Shown here one piece after another: positions 20,177-32,939 of a DNA stretch of 37,380 bases. The position numbers and the translations under genes are program-made. This DNA comes from Hymenobacter rubripertinctus (GTDB taxonomy: Bacteria > Bacteroidota > Bacteroidia > Cytophagales > Hymenobacteraceae). The stretch is from contig NZ_QYCN01000017.1 in assembly GCF_003583925.1 (NCBI RefSeq), forward strand, positions 90,639-128,018, in the 5' to 3' direction. The first letter of the stretch is position 1. Every line of letters begins with the position of its first letter. Under the pieces are notes generated by a model. That model did no database searches, was not told the DNA's origin, and saw only the letters and a list, made by a program, of their open reading frames with translations.

Positions 20177-23100
20177 TTAGTTGCGCGTCATCGGGAGGGC
20201 GATGCTCACCGACTGGCCGCTGATGCGCACGAGGTAGGAGCCCATCGGCAGATCGGACACCAGTAGGGTGTGTTCCTGACCGCCGTTGAGTTGGGTGCGC
20301 AGTACGCGGCGGCCGGCCAGGTCCAGGATGTCTACCTGATACGAACCGGCGGGCAGGGCCAGCAGATCCAGCGTGAAGCGGCCCTGCTGGGGGTTGGGGT
20401 AGAGCCCCGCCGCCCGGGCGCGCTCGAACTGCACCGTCCGGACGCTGGTGTAGGTGCCGGTGCCGTCGTGGTCGATCTGGTGCAGGCGGTAGTAGAGCAG
20501 GCGCGAGCTCAGGCGGGCTGCGCCGGCATCCACGAAGCGGTAGGTAGCGGCGCTGCTGCTGGTGCCCTGGCCCCGCTGGGAGCCAATCACCTCAAAATCG
20601 ACGCCGTTCAGGCTGCGTTCCACCTCGAACCGGTCGTTGTGGAGTTCGGCGGCGGTCGTCCAGCCAAGCACCGCGTCCTGGCCGGCGGCCTTCACCTGGA
20701 AGGCGGTGAGCGTCACGGGCAGGGGCCGGGTGATGGTCACGTCTTCGCTGGTTGAAGAAGAGGCGGAGTAGTTGCTGCCGCCGGCCGTGCCCATGGCCGC
20801 ATCGTTGGCGTAGTTGGCCCCCGGCGAAACCGTACCGTTGCCGGTAGTCCGGAACGGGTCGCTGTAGCTTACCGTGGCGTTGGCCTGGTAAGCGAAGTTG
20901 TCCTGGGCCGAGGCTTCAATAGTGGCCCGGAACGTGATGGAGAGCGTGGCCCCGGCGGGAATGCTCAGGTTGGCATCACCGAACTGCGGCTGACTAACCC
21001 CCCGGCCGGGCCGGGTGGTTGTGAGGGAGCTGGTACTGCCGTCGGCTCTTTGCAGCACCATCACGGGCGTGAACGTGTCGTCGTACCCGATAATGTTGTT
21101 GGCCAGGGCCGTGAGGATGGAGACGTTATCGGCCCGGCCGCCGGTATTGGAAACGGTGAGCGTGAAGGTGGCCGGGTTCACGCTGCTGCCGGGGCCGCCG
21201 GTGCGCTGCACGTTGGGCGTGGAGGTAGCCAGCGCCACCGACAGGGAGGGCAGGCAGCCGCTGGCCCCACTGATCAGCACACTCGGATCGGTGGCGTTGA
21301 CTACGCTGGTGCCGCTGGTGCCCGCCGTAGCGGAGTTGGTGTCGGCGGCGCGGCCCCGTTCCGTAACGCCGTTGGAGCCGCCGGCAACCCCCTCGGTGCC
21401 GCTGCCGCTGCTGGCGAAAACGAAGCCCCCGCCGCCCCCGCCGCCGGGGCCACAATCATCACCGTTGCTGCCCGTGCGCGCGTTGCCGCCGTCGCCGCCG
21501 GCCGCGCTCAGCGTTATGCCCGCGAAGCCCGACGTGTTGCTGGCCAGCAGCACCACCGTGCCGCCCGCGCCGCCGCCGCCGCCCCCATTGGTATAGGCAG
21601 TGGCTAAGCCGGCCGTAGGAGCCCCGCTACCATCGGCGCGCAGCTGGCCGGAGCCGCTGAGCAGGCCCGTGCGCAGCACCACAATGCCGCCACCCACGCC
21701 GCCGCTGCTCTGGCTGCCGGGTTGCTCGGTAGAGCCCGCGCCGCCGCCGCCGCCCATAAACCAGCGGCTGATGCCGCCGGCAATACTGGCCCCGCCCGCC
21801 GCCTGGGTGCCCGAGTTGGCGTTGCGGTTGTAGCCGCCCCGGCCGCCGGCCGCCGCGTTGCCGCCACCGCCGCCCCCGGCGTTGCCGGTGTTGCTGGTCG
21901 TCTGGTTATCCGTGGCCCCGCCGCCGGCGTTGCCGGGCGCGCCCAGGCCCACGCTGCCATTGCGGTAGCCTTCCACGCCGGTATCCGTTACGCTGGTGCC
22001 GTTCCAGACGAAGCGGGGCGTGCCGGCCCAGCCTTCGCCTTTCGCGCCGTGCATGCCTGCGGTGGTAGTGCTGGCCACGTTGCGGAAATCGTTGGTGCCG
22101 TAGCCCGAACCACCGCCCATGTACTGCCGGGCGCCGCCGCCGCGGAAGCCTTTGCCGCTCATGTCCAGGCGGCCATTGCCGGCGAAGGTGGTCTGGCCCG
22201 CCACGTCGAGGGCCAGGATGCCGCCGGTTTCGCCGTTCCAGGCGGTTCCGGTTACCGTGCCCGTCACCGTCAGCGACGCGTACTGGGGCACCCGCACCAC
22301 CTGGAAGCGGCGCTGGCCGGTGGGGTTGGTGGCATCAGCGAAGCCAACGCGCTCATAGATGCGGCTCAGGGGCTTGGCTACCGTGAGCGTGCCCCCGCTG
22401 AGGGGCACGCTGTTGGTGGCAATGGCGTACTCGTAGTAGCCGGCCGTGAACGTGGCACCCGCGAGGTTGCCGCTGCTGGTGGCAGTGCCGGCCCCGTAGC
22501 TGGTTGAGTTGGTAATATTGAGGTCGGCCCCCTGCATCTGGATAAGCATGACCAGGTCGCCGGCTTCGATGGCCGTGGAACCCAGGGCCGCGCCCACCGC
22601 AATGCTGGTCGTGCTCATGGCCGTGGTGGCCCCGCCCGGGAAATAGGTGTTGGGCGCTGCGGAAGTGCTGGTCAGGGCTTTCGGCCCATCCTTGCCGGGC
22701 GTAGCACACGAGGTGGCCACGTTGGCATTGCCCTGCACTACCGTCGTAATGGCGGCCGTGTTGTTGTTCAGCACCGGGTCGGGGGTGCTGAGCGAAACGC
22801 CCGCCGTGCCCGTTACGGAGCCAGCGGCCGGGGCCGTAAATTTCACCGTGTTCACGATGGCCGGCGCACCGGGGGCCAGGCTGGCGACGGTAGCAAACGT
22901 GACCAGGCCGGAGCCGGGCGCATAGCTGCCGCCGGACACGACTACGCCCGTCAGGTTGGCGGGCAGTTGAATGCTGGGTACGAGGTTGTTGCCCGTTTCC
23001 GTGCCCAGGTTGCTGGTCGTAACGGTGTAGGTAACCGCCGAGCCCGGGCTGGCCGCTGTCGGTCCGCTCACGCTCGTGGCCACGTCGGCTCCCTTCACAA

Positions 23101-24301
23101 TGATGGTGATGTTAGCCGGGTTCGACAGGTCGCCGAGCACCGAGGCCACGGTGTAGGGAATGGTGACCACGCCGGCGAAAGTTGCCAGGGGCGTAAACGT
23201 GACCACCCCGTTGGCGTCGCGCGTAAACGTACCCTTGCCGGCCACGGTGAGCGAGTTGTCGAGGGCCGTGCTGGTGGGGTCCAGGTCGATGGCGGCCGGG
23301 TTGAGGTTGCTGCCTTGGGCTACGTCGTTGCTGAGGATGTTGAGCGAAACCGGCACCCCGTACACCGTGCCCGCCACGTCGTCGTTGGCCACGGGGGCCT
23401 GAATGATGGCCAGGTTGCGGATTTCGTGGAAGTTGGTGCTGCCCCCGCTGGAACCGGCAAAGCCGATGCGCAGATTCTGGGGCGGCGTAGCCACGCGCAC
23501 CCGCTCGATGGTGGTAGTAACCGAGTTGCCGCTCTGGATGCGAACCGTAATCTGGTAGGTACCATCAGGCTGCGGAATCACGTAGATGTAGGCCCGCCGG
23601 AAATCGGGCGTTCCTGCCTGGGCGCGGGCGGTGGCCACATCCAGGCTGAAGGGCAATGTGGTGCCGCCGGCCACAAACGGATAGTCGGTGGTGCTGTTGC
23701 CGTTGCCGGGGCCGCGCAGCGAAACGGCATCCGGCCGCACGCCCGGCCCCCCCACGCGGCCCTCGGTGGGGGCCGCGTAGTTGCCAAACTCATCAATGCC
23801 AATGCCGATATAGCCGTTGGGCACCCCGTTGCTGAGGGGAGCAATGGTCTTCTGGGCATACCCCAACGACCCCCCGGAGGCCCCGCTGGTAAAGGTGGCC
23901 GCCGACGTTCTGTCGGCGTCAATCAGGAAAACGGAGAACCCGTCGGCCCCGGTGCCGCCGTAGGAGAAGAACTCAAACGAAATGCTGAAACCGGAAGGAG
24001 CCGGGAAGGAGGCGTTGTCGATGGCAAACCCGGCCTGGTTGGTGGTATTATCCGTCAGACGCAGGTAGCCGGAGCCGTTGGCATCCGTGCCGGTGGTTGC
24101 CGTCAGCACGGCCGGGTTGGGGTTGCCCCCCAGGCGGAACCCCACACCGGCGGTCGTGGAGTTCTTGAACGACTCGACCCGGGGAAACTGCGCCCGAACG
24201 GCGGTAGAGAAAGTGAGAACGGCACTCAAAGCCAAAACCAGGTGCCAGATGGGACGGGTACGCGCTGCCCGTCCCCGGAGGGAATAAAAAGTTGTTTTCA
24301 T
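20177..24301 (-). CDS. Large lectin/DUF11/Gly-rich T9SS-secreted protein
   Basis: The 1374-residue protein has a Tat- or Sec-like signal peptide ending near VRA-QF (residue 38). A legume-type lectin domain (about 39-300) contains GYIGIGIDEFGN. A cadherin/Ig-like segment (about 300-400) starts VANDDVAGTVYG. A DUF11 domain is at about 405-530. A central region (about 540-1010) has long Gly-rich loops (790-960), followed by a second DUF11-like part (about 1017-1180). A type A T9SS sorting domain is at about 1295-1374, with YPNPQQGRF and LDLAGRRV. It is thus secreted by T9SS and probably anchored to the cell surface. A role in adhesion or carbohydrate binding is inferred from the lectin domain; it has no enzymatic domain that I can see. 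Confidence 0.85.
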   Translation of the reverse strand: MKTTFYSLRGRAARTRPIWHLVLALSAVLTFSTAVRAQFPRVESFKNSTTAGVGFRLGGNPNPAVLTATTGTDANGSGYLRLTDNTTNQAGFAIDNASFPAPSGFSISFEFFSYGGTGADGFSVFLIDADRTSAATFTSGASGGSLGYAQKTIAPLSNGVPNGYIGIGIDEFGNYAAPTEGRVGGPGVRPDAVSLRGPGNGNSTTDYPFVAGGTTLPFSLDVATARAQAGTPDFRRAYIYVIPQPDGTYQITVRIQSGNSVTTTIERVRVATPPQNLRIGFAGSSGGSTNFHEIRNLAIIQAPVANDDVAGTVYGVPVSLNILSNDVAQGSNLNPAAIDLDPTSTALDNSLTVAGKGTFTRDANGVVTFTPLATFAGVVTIPYTVASVLGDLSNPANITIIVKGADVATSVSGPTAASPGSAVTYTVTTSNLGTETGNNLVPSIQLPANLTGVVVSGGSYAPGSGLVTFATVASLAPGAPAIVNTVKFTAPAAGSVTGTAGVSLSTPDPVLNNNTAAITTVVQGNANVATSCATPGKDGPKALTSTSAAPNTYFPGGATTAMSTTSIAVGAALGSTAIEAGDLVMLIQMQGADLNITNSTSYGAGTATSSGNLAGATFTAGYYEYAIATNSVPLSGGTLTVAKPLSRIYERVGFADATNPTGQRRFQVVRVPQYASLTVTGTVTGTAWNGETGGILALDVAGQTTFAGNGRLDMSGKGFRGGGARQYMGGGSGYGTNDFRNVASTTTAGMHGAKGEGWAGTPRFVWNGTSVTDTGVEGYRNGSVGLGAPGNAGGGATDNQTTSNTGNAGGGGGGNAAAGGRGGYNRNANSGTQAAGGASIAGGISRWFMGGGGGAGSTEQPGSQSSGGVGGGIVVLRTGLLSGSGQLRADGSGAPTAGLATAYTNGGGGGGAGGTVVLLASNTSGFAGITLSAAGGDGGNARTGSNGDDCGPGGGGGGGFVFASSGSGTEGVAGGSNGVTERGRAADTNSATAGTSGTSVVNATDPSVLISGASGCLPSLSVALATSTPNVQRTGGPGSSVNPATFTLTVSNTGGRADNVSILTALANNIIGYDDTFTPVMVLQRADGSTSSLTTTRPGRGVSQPQFGDANLSIPAGATLSITFRATIEASAQDNFAYQANATVSYSDPFRTTGNGTVSPGANYANDAAMGTAGGSNYSASSSTSEDVTITRPLPVTLTAFQVKAAGQDAVLGWTTAAELHNDRFEVERSLNGVDFEVIGSQRGQGTSSSAATYRFVDAGAARLSSRLLYYRLHQIDHDGTGTYTSVRTVQFERARAAGLYPNPQQGRFTLDLLALPAGSYQVDILDLAGRRVLRTQLNGGQEHTLLVSDLPMGSYLVRISGQSVSIALPMTRN

Positions 24302-24667
24302 ATAAAGAGGTAAGGAAGTGGAGCGGCTGGCTAATCCTCACTCAAAAAGGAGGATCGGCCCTGCAATGATATTGGTTATTTGGGATTTATTGAATACTTG
24401 TCCTATAAGTCAAACATTATATTTGAATAGTATAAGCTTAGGACGGATACTGTACCTTAAGCAAACAAGAACAGAAACGTTGGACGTTAATCGGTTGATT
24501 GTTAGTGATAAATTGGTAAGGAACTGCGCGGGAAGGGCAAGAAAAATCCTGCGCCAGGAGGGACTATACGAGCCGGGAAATATGCCAAAGCACATTCATT
24601 GACTGACTGAAATTGTACTATAACTATAGATAAGCCAGGCGTTGCCGGGCTGCTGGTTGTACGCCAC
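24302..24667. other. Low-GC intergenic region upstream of the T9SS cargo gene
   Basis: This 366-bp region is clearly richer in A and T than its surroundings, mainly from 24360 to 24640. It separates the starts of the secreted protein gene and the end of the NFACT gene. It should contain the promoter of the secreted protein gene, but I find no exact TAnnTTTG near the start codon. A plus-strand frame of 94 codons (24318-24602) looks like no known protein and is probably chance. Confidence 0.5.
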
Positions 24668-26251
24668 CTACTCTCGCTCGAACGGGTTGGCCGGCACGAC
24701 CAGCAGCACGTTTTCGCGCTCCACGGCCACCTGGCCGGGTTTAGCGCCCCGGGGCTTGCGCACGAATTTTTTGGGCGTGTAGGTAACGGGGCAGAGCGAA
24801 TCGTTTTTGCGGCGCGAGTACCAGGCGGCCAGCTGGGCGGCGCGCTCCAGTACCGGCGCGGGCACCGTGTGCCCCGGCCGCTGGCGGATAACCACGTGCG
24901 AGCCCGTCACGTCCTTGGCGTGGAGCCAGAGGTCGTCTTTGTGGGCGTAGCGTTGGGTGAGCAAATCGTTGTTCTGGGCATTGCGGCCCACCAGAATCGT
25001 GAAGCCGCTGTCTTCAAACACCTTGAAGGGCAGCTCCGTGGCAGCGGCTTTGGCGGCCGTGGCCGCATCGAGGCCGTGCTGCCTGCGCCACTGGCGCAGG
25101 GGGCGCAGCTCGTCGGGGGGCAGGGCGGCCAGCTCCTCCAGCTGCTCCAGGGCCCGGAAGGCGTCGGCTTCGCGGCGGTCGGCGCGGGCGGCCAGCTCCT
25201 GGGTTTCGCGCTGCTGGTTTTTGGCCTTGCGGTACAGGTTCTGAGCCGTGCGCTGGGGCGTTTCGGTGGGCTTGAGCTTGATGAGGCGCGGTTGGCTGTC
25301 CTGGTAAAAATCCACGACTTCCACCTCCGTCGCGCCGGGCGCAATCTGGGTCAGGTGGGCCATGATAAGGTCGGCGGTCTGGCGGTAGCCGGCCGTGTTT
25401 TCCAGCGTGTGCAGGCGGCGGCGCACGTGCTGGGCGGCGGTAGCGGCTTCGTCGGCCCGTTTTTCCAGCTGCTGGCGCACCTGCCGCAGCTCGGTTTCGT
25501 AGGCCTGGCGGTTGAGCAGCAGCGGGCTGTAGCGGCGCAGCGCCCCAATGGGGTCGTCGGCGGGCAGGGTTTGCTCCATTTCGCCCACCGGCAGCAGGCT
25601 TAGGCGGGTGCGGCCGGCCAGCCGGGTGATGTAAAAGGCGGCCGGCTGCTCCAGCTCCGCTACCACCCGGTTAACCAGTTGTTGCTGCGCGGCCGCTGGG
25701 GCCGCCTCGTAGCCCTGGGCACGCAGGTAGGCCAGGCCCAGGTCGCCGAGGCCGGGGTAGGCTTTGGTGGGGGCCGTTGCGGGGGCCGTTGCGGGGGTGG
25801 GGGCCGGATCGGGGGGCGGGGTGGGTTGCAGGTCGGCATCGGCGAGGTAGCGCTGATGGAACAGCTCGGCCGCCGCCGTGGGCCAGGGCCGGAAAATGGC
25901 GTTGGGGCGGGTGCTGTAGAGTTTGAACACCAGCGAGGCCCCGCTGCGGAAGCAGAAGTGCAGCACCCGGTCCTGGGGCCAGGCCTTCACCAGCGTCACT
26001 TCCTGGCCCAGCAGCCCGACCAGCAGGTCCACCGAATTCTGGCGGGCGCGGTGGAAGGTTTCGGGCAAAGCCAGCAGCGTACCGGCCGCCGCCAGCGTAA
26101 CTTTCAGCCAGAACTCTTCGGCCGCTTCGTTGGTCAGCCCGATCACCAACTCGTCCTTATCCTGGGTGAAGCAGCTGGCCACCCGGTAGCCGGCCAGCTG
26201 GCGGGTGAGGGCGGGGGCCAGCTGACGCAGGAAGTAGTAGTTGGCGGGCAT
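24668..26251 (-). CDS. NFACT family ribosome-quality-control protein (RqcH-like)
   Basis: The protein is 527 residues from the ATG at 26251; an extended frame to 26347 adds unconserved residues. The NFACT-N domain covers about 1-180, with the DR pair (Asp94-Arg95 in PQDRVLHF) that in B. subtilis RqcH is needed for tRNA use. A long coiled-coil region (about 250-400) follows, and an NFACT-R (DUF814) domain is at about 410-515, with DDLWLHAKDVTGSHVVIR. RqcH binds stalled 50S subunits and adds alanine tails that mark nascent chains for degradation. The retained DR pair suggests an active form, which is an inference. Such proteins are often annotated as fibronectin-binding. Confidence 0.88.
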   Translation of the reverse strand: MPANYYFLRQLAPALTRQLAGYRVASCFTQDKDELVIGLTNEAAEEFWLKVTLAAAGTLLALPETFHRARQNSVDLLVGLLGQEVTLVKAWPQDRVLHFCFRSGASLVFKLYSTRPNAIFRPWPTAAAELFHQRYLADADLQPTPPPDPAPTPATAPATAPTKAYPGLGDLGLAYLRAQGYEAAPAAAQQQLVNRVVAELEQPAAFYITRLAGRTRLSLLPVGEMEQTLPADDPIGALRRYSPLLLNRQAYETELRQVRQQLEKRADEAATAAQHVRRRLHTLENTAGYRQTADLIMAHLTQIAPGATEVEVVDFYQDSQPRLIKLKPTETPQRTAQNLYRKAKNQQRETQELAARADRREADAFRALEQLEELAALPPDELRPLRQWRRQHGLDAATAAKAAATELPFKVFEDSGFTILVGRNAQNNDLLTQRYAHKDDLWLHAKDVTGSHVVIRQRPGHTVPAPVLERAAQLAAWYSRRKNDSLCPVTYTPKKFVRKPRGAKPGQVAVERENVLLVVPANPFERE

Positions 26252-26432
26252 GGGCGGGCGGAAAAGCGGTGGGAGAAACGGAACGTCTATTCGGGGCGAA
26301 GCCACAAAGAACGCAGGAACCGGGCGGATAGGCGGCAGCGCGTGCAACCTTCGCGCCGCTGCCGGACTCCAGGAAGGCAGAAGCTGGCTGCCACCAGCTC
26401 ACCTTTTCATCTCCGTTATCCTTTTACCCTTT

Positions 26433-26897
26433 ATGAAGCATTACCTACTGGCCGCCGCGCTGCTCCCGGCCCTGGCCGCCTGCCACAACTCCGACAAGGA
26501 CGACGCTGCTCCGGCCGCCATTGCCGCCGGCTTCAGCCAGGATTTTGCCCTGCACTACCGCCAGCAGGCCACCCTGCCCACGGCCCAGGCACCGGAGCTG
26601 ACGGTGCTGGTGGAAGACCTGCAATTCAGCATCTGCCCGAAAAATACCAACTGCCTTCTCCCGGATTTTGCCGCCCCCACCCTAGCCATTACCGCCGCCG
26701 ACGGTAGTACCCAACAACTCAAGCTGCCCCGGGATTTTTCCCGGGATATGCGTCCTGCCTGGATTGATACGGCCGGCGTGCGGGCCAACGGCCGCCGCTA
26801 CGTAGTGTATTACCGGAACTGGAGTTTCGATGCCGCCAAGCAGGACAATCCGCAAAAGCAGGACTTTACCATCAGCCTGCGGGTAGAAAGGCCCTAG
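26433..26897 (+). CDS. Small lipoprotein of unknown function
   Basis: The protein is 154 residues from the ATG at 26433. The N-terminus MKHYLLAAALLPALAAC is a classic lipoprotein signal with lipobox LAAC (Cys17). The mature part has about 137 residues with two further cysteines near CPKNTNCLLP, which may form a disulfide. I recognise no domain. An upstream open frame to 26241 overlaps the NFACT gene start and is not used. The gene converges with the cupin gene with only 18 bp between their stop codons. Confidence 0.75.
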   Translation: MKHYLLAAALLPALAACHNSDKDDAAPAAIAAGFSQDFALHYRQQATLPTAQAPELTVLVEDLQFSICPKNTNCLLPDFAAPTLAITAADGSTQQLKLPRDFSRDMRPAWIDTAGVRANGRRYVVYYRNWSFDAAKQDNPQKQDFTISLRVERP

Positions 26898-26915
26898 CAA
26901 GGCCCTGGTGCGGGA

Positions 26916-27278
26916 CTAAATTTGCTCCAGGTTGGAGCGGGTTCGCTCGCTCTGCACGTCCCCGGTATTCACGGTGGTGCGGGGCTCAATCATCATAATC
27001 CAGGTTTCGCCCACGCTGTGGGGGCGGTGGTCGGTGCCGCGGGGCACCACCAGCAGCTCGCCGGGGTTGATTTCGGCCGTTGTGCCGTCGCGGAAATCAA
27101 TCAGCAGCCGGCCCTTCACTACCATGAACAGCTCGTCTTCGCGGGCGTGGTTGTGCCAGATAAACTCGCCCTGCACGCGGGCGATTTTGATGTGCTGGTC
27201 GTTGAGTTCCCCTATAATGCGCGGGTTCCACTGGTCGGTGAACTGCGCAAACTTGTCTTCGAGCCGGATAACGTTCAT
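26916..27278 (-). CDS. Cupin domain protein
   Basis: This 120-residue single-domain protein is a typical small cupin. Motif 1 is HNHAREDELFMVVKG, with His42, His44 and Glu49 as likely metal ligands. Motif 2 is PGELLVVPRGTDHRPHS, with His84. It therefore probably binds a metal ion in the cytosol. The family includes many enzymes and sugar- or ligand-binding proteins, so no reaction can be named. It stands alone, with the heptamer array at 27346 between it and the metallo-hydrolase gene. Confidence 0.88.
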   Translation of the reverse strand: MNVIRLEDKFAQFTDQWNPRIIGELNDQHIKIARVQGEFIWHNHAREDELFMVVKGRLLIDFRDGTTAEINPGELLVVPRGTDHRPHSVGETWIMMIEPRTTVNTGDVQSERTRSNLEQI

Positions 27279-27345
27279 GTTTTCAGGGCCTTATTGGTAT
27301 TGTATTTTCGAAATGCGCTTCAGACTCGGACCAGGGTCGTTTACT

Positions 27346-27383
27346 CAGCTAACAGCTAACAGCTAACAGCTAACAGCTAACAG
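27346..27383. repeat. Heptamer tandem repeat (CAGCTAA, about 5 copies)
   Basis: Five exact copies of CAGCTAA and part of a sixth. The array runs into the metallo-hydrolase gene and supplies its TAG stop (27379-27377) and last codons. Confidence 0.95.
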
Positions 27384-28147
27384 CTGATCCGCAGGCCGTC
27401 GTAGGCGAGGCGGATGAAGTCGGGCAGCTGGGCTTCCACTTCGCGGTGGCGGCCCAGCTGGTGGCTGATGTGGGTGAGGTAGGCGCGGGTGGGGGCCAGG
27501 TCCTCCAGAATATCCACGGCTTCCCGCAGGGTGAAGTGGGAAATGTGCTTTTCGTGGCGCAGGGCATTGAGCACAATCACCTCCGAGCCGCGCATCTGCT
27601 CCAGGGCCTCGGGGCCGAGGTGGTTGGCATCAGTCAGGTAGGTGAAGTTGCCCACCCGGAAGCCCAGCACCGGCAGCTTGTAGTGCAGGGCCCGGATGGG
27701 TTGAAACCCGACGCCTTCCACCTGAAAAACATCCTGGTCGTTGAGAATCGGGTGGAGCTTTACCTGCGGAATGCCCGGGTATTTATGCTCGGCAAAAATG
27801 TAGGCGTACTCCTGCTTCAGCTGGGCCAGCACCCGGGGTTCGGCGTGCAGGGGCATGTCCTGCTGCTGGCGGAAGTTGTAGGCCCGGATGTCGTCGAGGC
27901 CCCCGGTGTGGTCCTTGTGCTCGTGGGTGAACACGAGGGCATCGAGGTGGTTGATCTGCTCGCGCAGGGCCTGCTGGCGAAAATCGGGTCCCGAGTCGAT
28001 AACGATGCTCTTGCCCCGCACCTGCAAGTGCACCGATACGCGCAGCCGCTTGTCGCGGTAGTCAACGGAGCGGCACACGGCGCAGGCGCACCCAATCACG
28101 GGGACCCCCTGCGAGGTGCCCGTCCCCAGAAAAGTAACTTGCATCAA
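27377..28147 (-). CDS. PhnP-like metallo-beta-lactamase-fold hydrolase
   Basis: The protein is 256 residues; the start could be either of two adjacent ATGs (28147 or 28144). The fold begins with QVTFLGTGTSQGVP. THEHKDHTGG (His75, His77, Asp79, His80) is the HxHxDH metal motif. A Cys triad near the start (GCACAVC; Cys20, Cys22, Cys25) resembles the structural zinc site of PhnP. PhnP is a cyclic phosphodiesterase in phosphonate breakdown, but no phn gene is nearby, so only a general phosphodiesterase role is inferred. A hairpin of heptamer repeats lies 2 bp upstream of the ATG, and the stop codon lies in the CAGCTAA array. Confidence 0.88.
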   Translation of the reverse strand: MMQVTFLGTGTSQGVPVIGCACAVCRSVDYRDKRLRVSVHLQVRGKSIVIDSGPDFRQQALREQINHLDALVFTHEHKDHTGGLDDIRAYNFRQQQDMPLHAEPRVLAQLKQEYAYIFAEHKYPGIPQVKLHPILNDQDVFQVEGVGFQPIRALHYKLPVLGFRVGNFTYLTDANHLGPEALEQMRGSEVIVLNALRHEKHISHFTLREAVDILEDLAPTRAYLTHISHQLGRHREVEAQLPDFIRLAYDGLRISC

Positions 28148-28148
28148 C

Positions 28149-28234
28149 AGAAGCTAGGAGTTAGGAGCCAGGAGTTAGCAGCCAGAAGAGGGCCGGCGAG
28201 TATTCCAACTCCTAGCTCCTAACTCCTAGCTTCT
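28149..28234. repeat. Inverted heptamer arrays forming a long hairpin
   Basis: Arms 28149-28176 and 28207-28234 are complementary at 27 of 28 positions. Each arm is made of heptamers such as AGGAGTT, AGGAGCC and CTAGGAG. The hairpin fills almost exactly the spacer between the response regulator stop and the metallo-hydrolase start. Confidence 0.9.
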
Positions 28235-28238
28235 TTTC

Positions 28239-28616
28239 TTACCCTACGTACTGTTTCACCACGCGCACCAGGGCATCAAAGTCGAGTGGTTTGGGCAGGT
28301 AGTCCGTTACGCCGGCCTCGCGAAACTGCTCCATGGAGTAGTTGTTAGCATTGCCGGTGATGGCAATAACGGGAATCTTGGCGATGCGCGGGTCGGGGTT
28401 GCGGCGGATTTCGCGGGTGCACTCCATACCGTCTTTCACCGGAATATTGATGTCCATCAGCACGCAGTCGATGGGCTGGCTTTCGATCTGCTTGATGACT
28501 TCGCCGCCATTTTTGGCCGACACGATGCGGTATTTCTGGAGCTCCAGAATCTTCTTGGTCAAGTTCAGAATAACGGAACTGTCCTCGGCAATCAGGATGG
28601 TTTTAGAGTCGGACAT
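28239..28616 (-). CDS. Single-domain response regulator
   Basis: This 125-residue CheY-like receiver has no output domain. The acidic pair Glu11-Asp12, phospho-acceptor Asp55 (VLMDINIP), Thr87 and Lys109 (LPKPLD) are all in place. It lies 81 bp after the hybrid kinase gene in the same direction, so it is the likely final acceptor of that kinase's phosphorelay or a modulator of it. What it controls is unknown, since there is no DNA-binding or enzymatic part. Confidence 0.94.
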   Translation of the reverse strand: MSDSKTILIAEDSSVILNLTKKILELQKYRIVSAKNGGEVIKQIESQPIDCVLMDINIPVKDGMECTREIRRNPDPRIAKIPVIAITGNANNYSMEQFREAGVTDYLPKPLDFDALVRVVKQYVG

Positions 28617-28697
28617 GGGGGAGAGAGTAAAAAGGCGAGAGGTGGTTGTGGAGGATGATACGTGCCCGTCAGCCGGTTGGCGGCGGGCGGTAAAAGG

Positions 28698-32816
<4,119 letters not shown>

Positions 32817-32939
32817 GGAAGGCAGGCAGGGGGGGAGCGGAACGGGCCAGGCAGGGCCAGACCCGGAATGAAGTGCTTAAATTGGCGACAATTCCTGAAT
32901 TTACCGTCTTTTCCCGCTCCGGGAAATTCTCCGCCCCCC

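Noticed and set aside
22967..24313. A 448-codon plus-strand frame opposite the T9SS cargo gene
   Set aside because: The minus-strand protein has signal peptide, lectin and sorting domains; the antisense frame has none.
24318..24602. A 94-codon plus-strand frame in the AT-rich spacer
   Set aside because: There is no recognisable domain, promoter or ribosome-binding site, and its N-terminal part overlaps the leader of the secreted protein gene.
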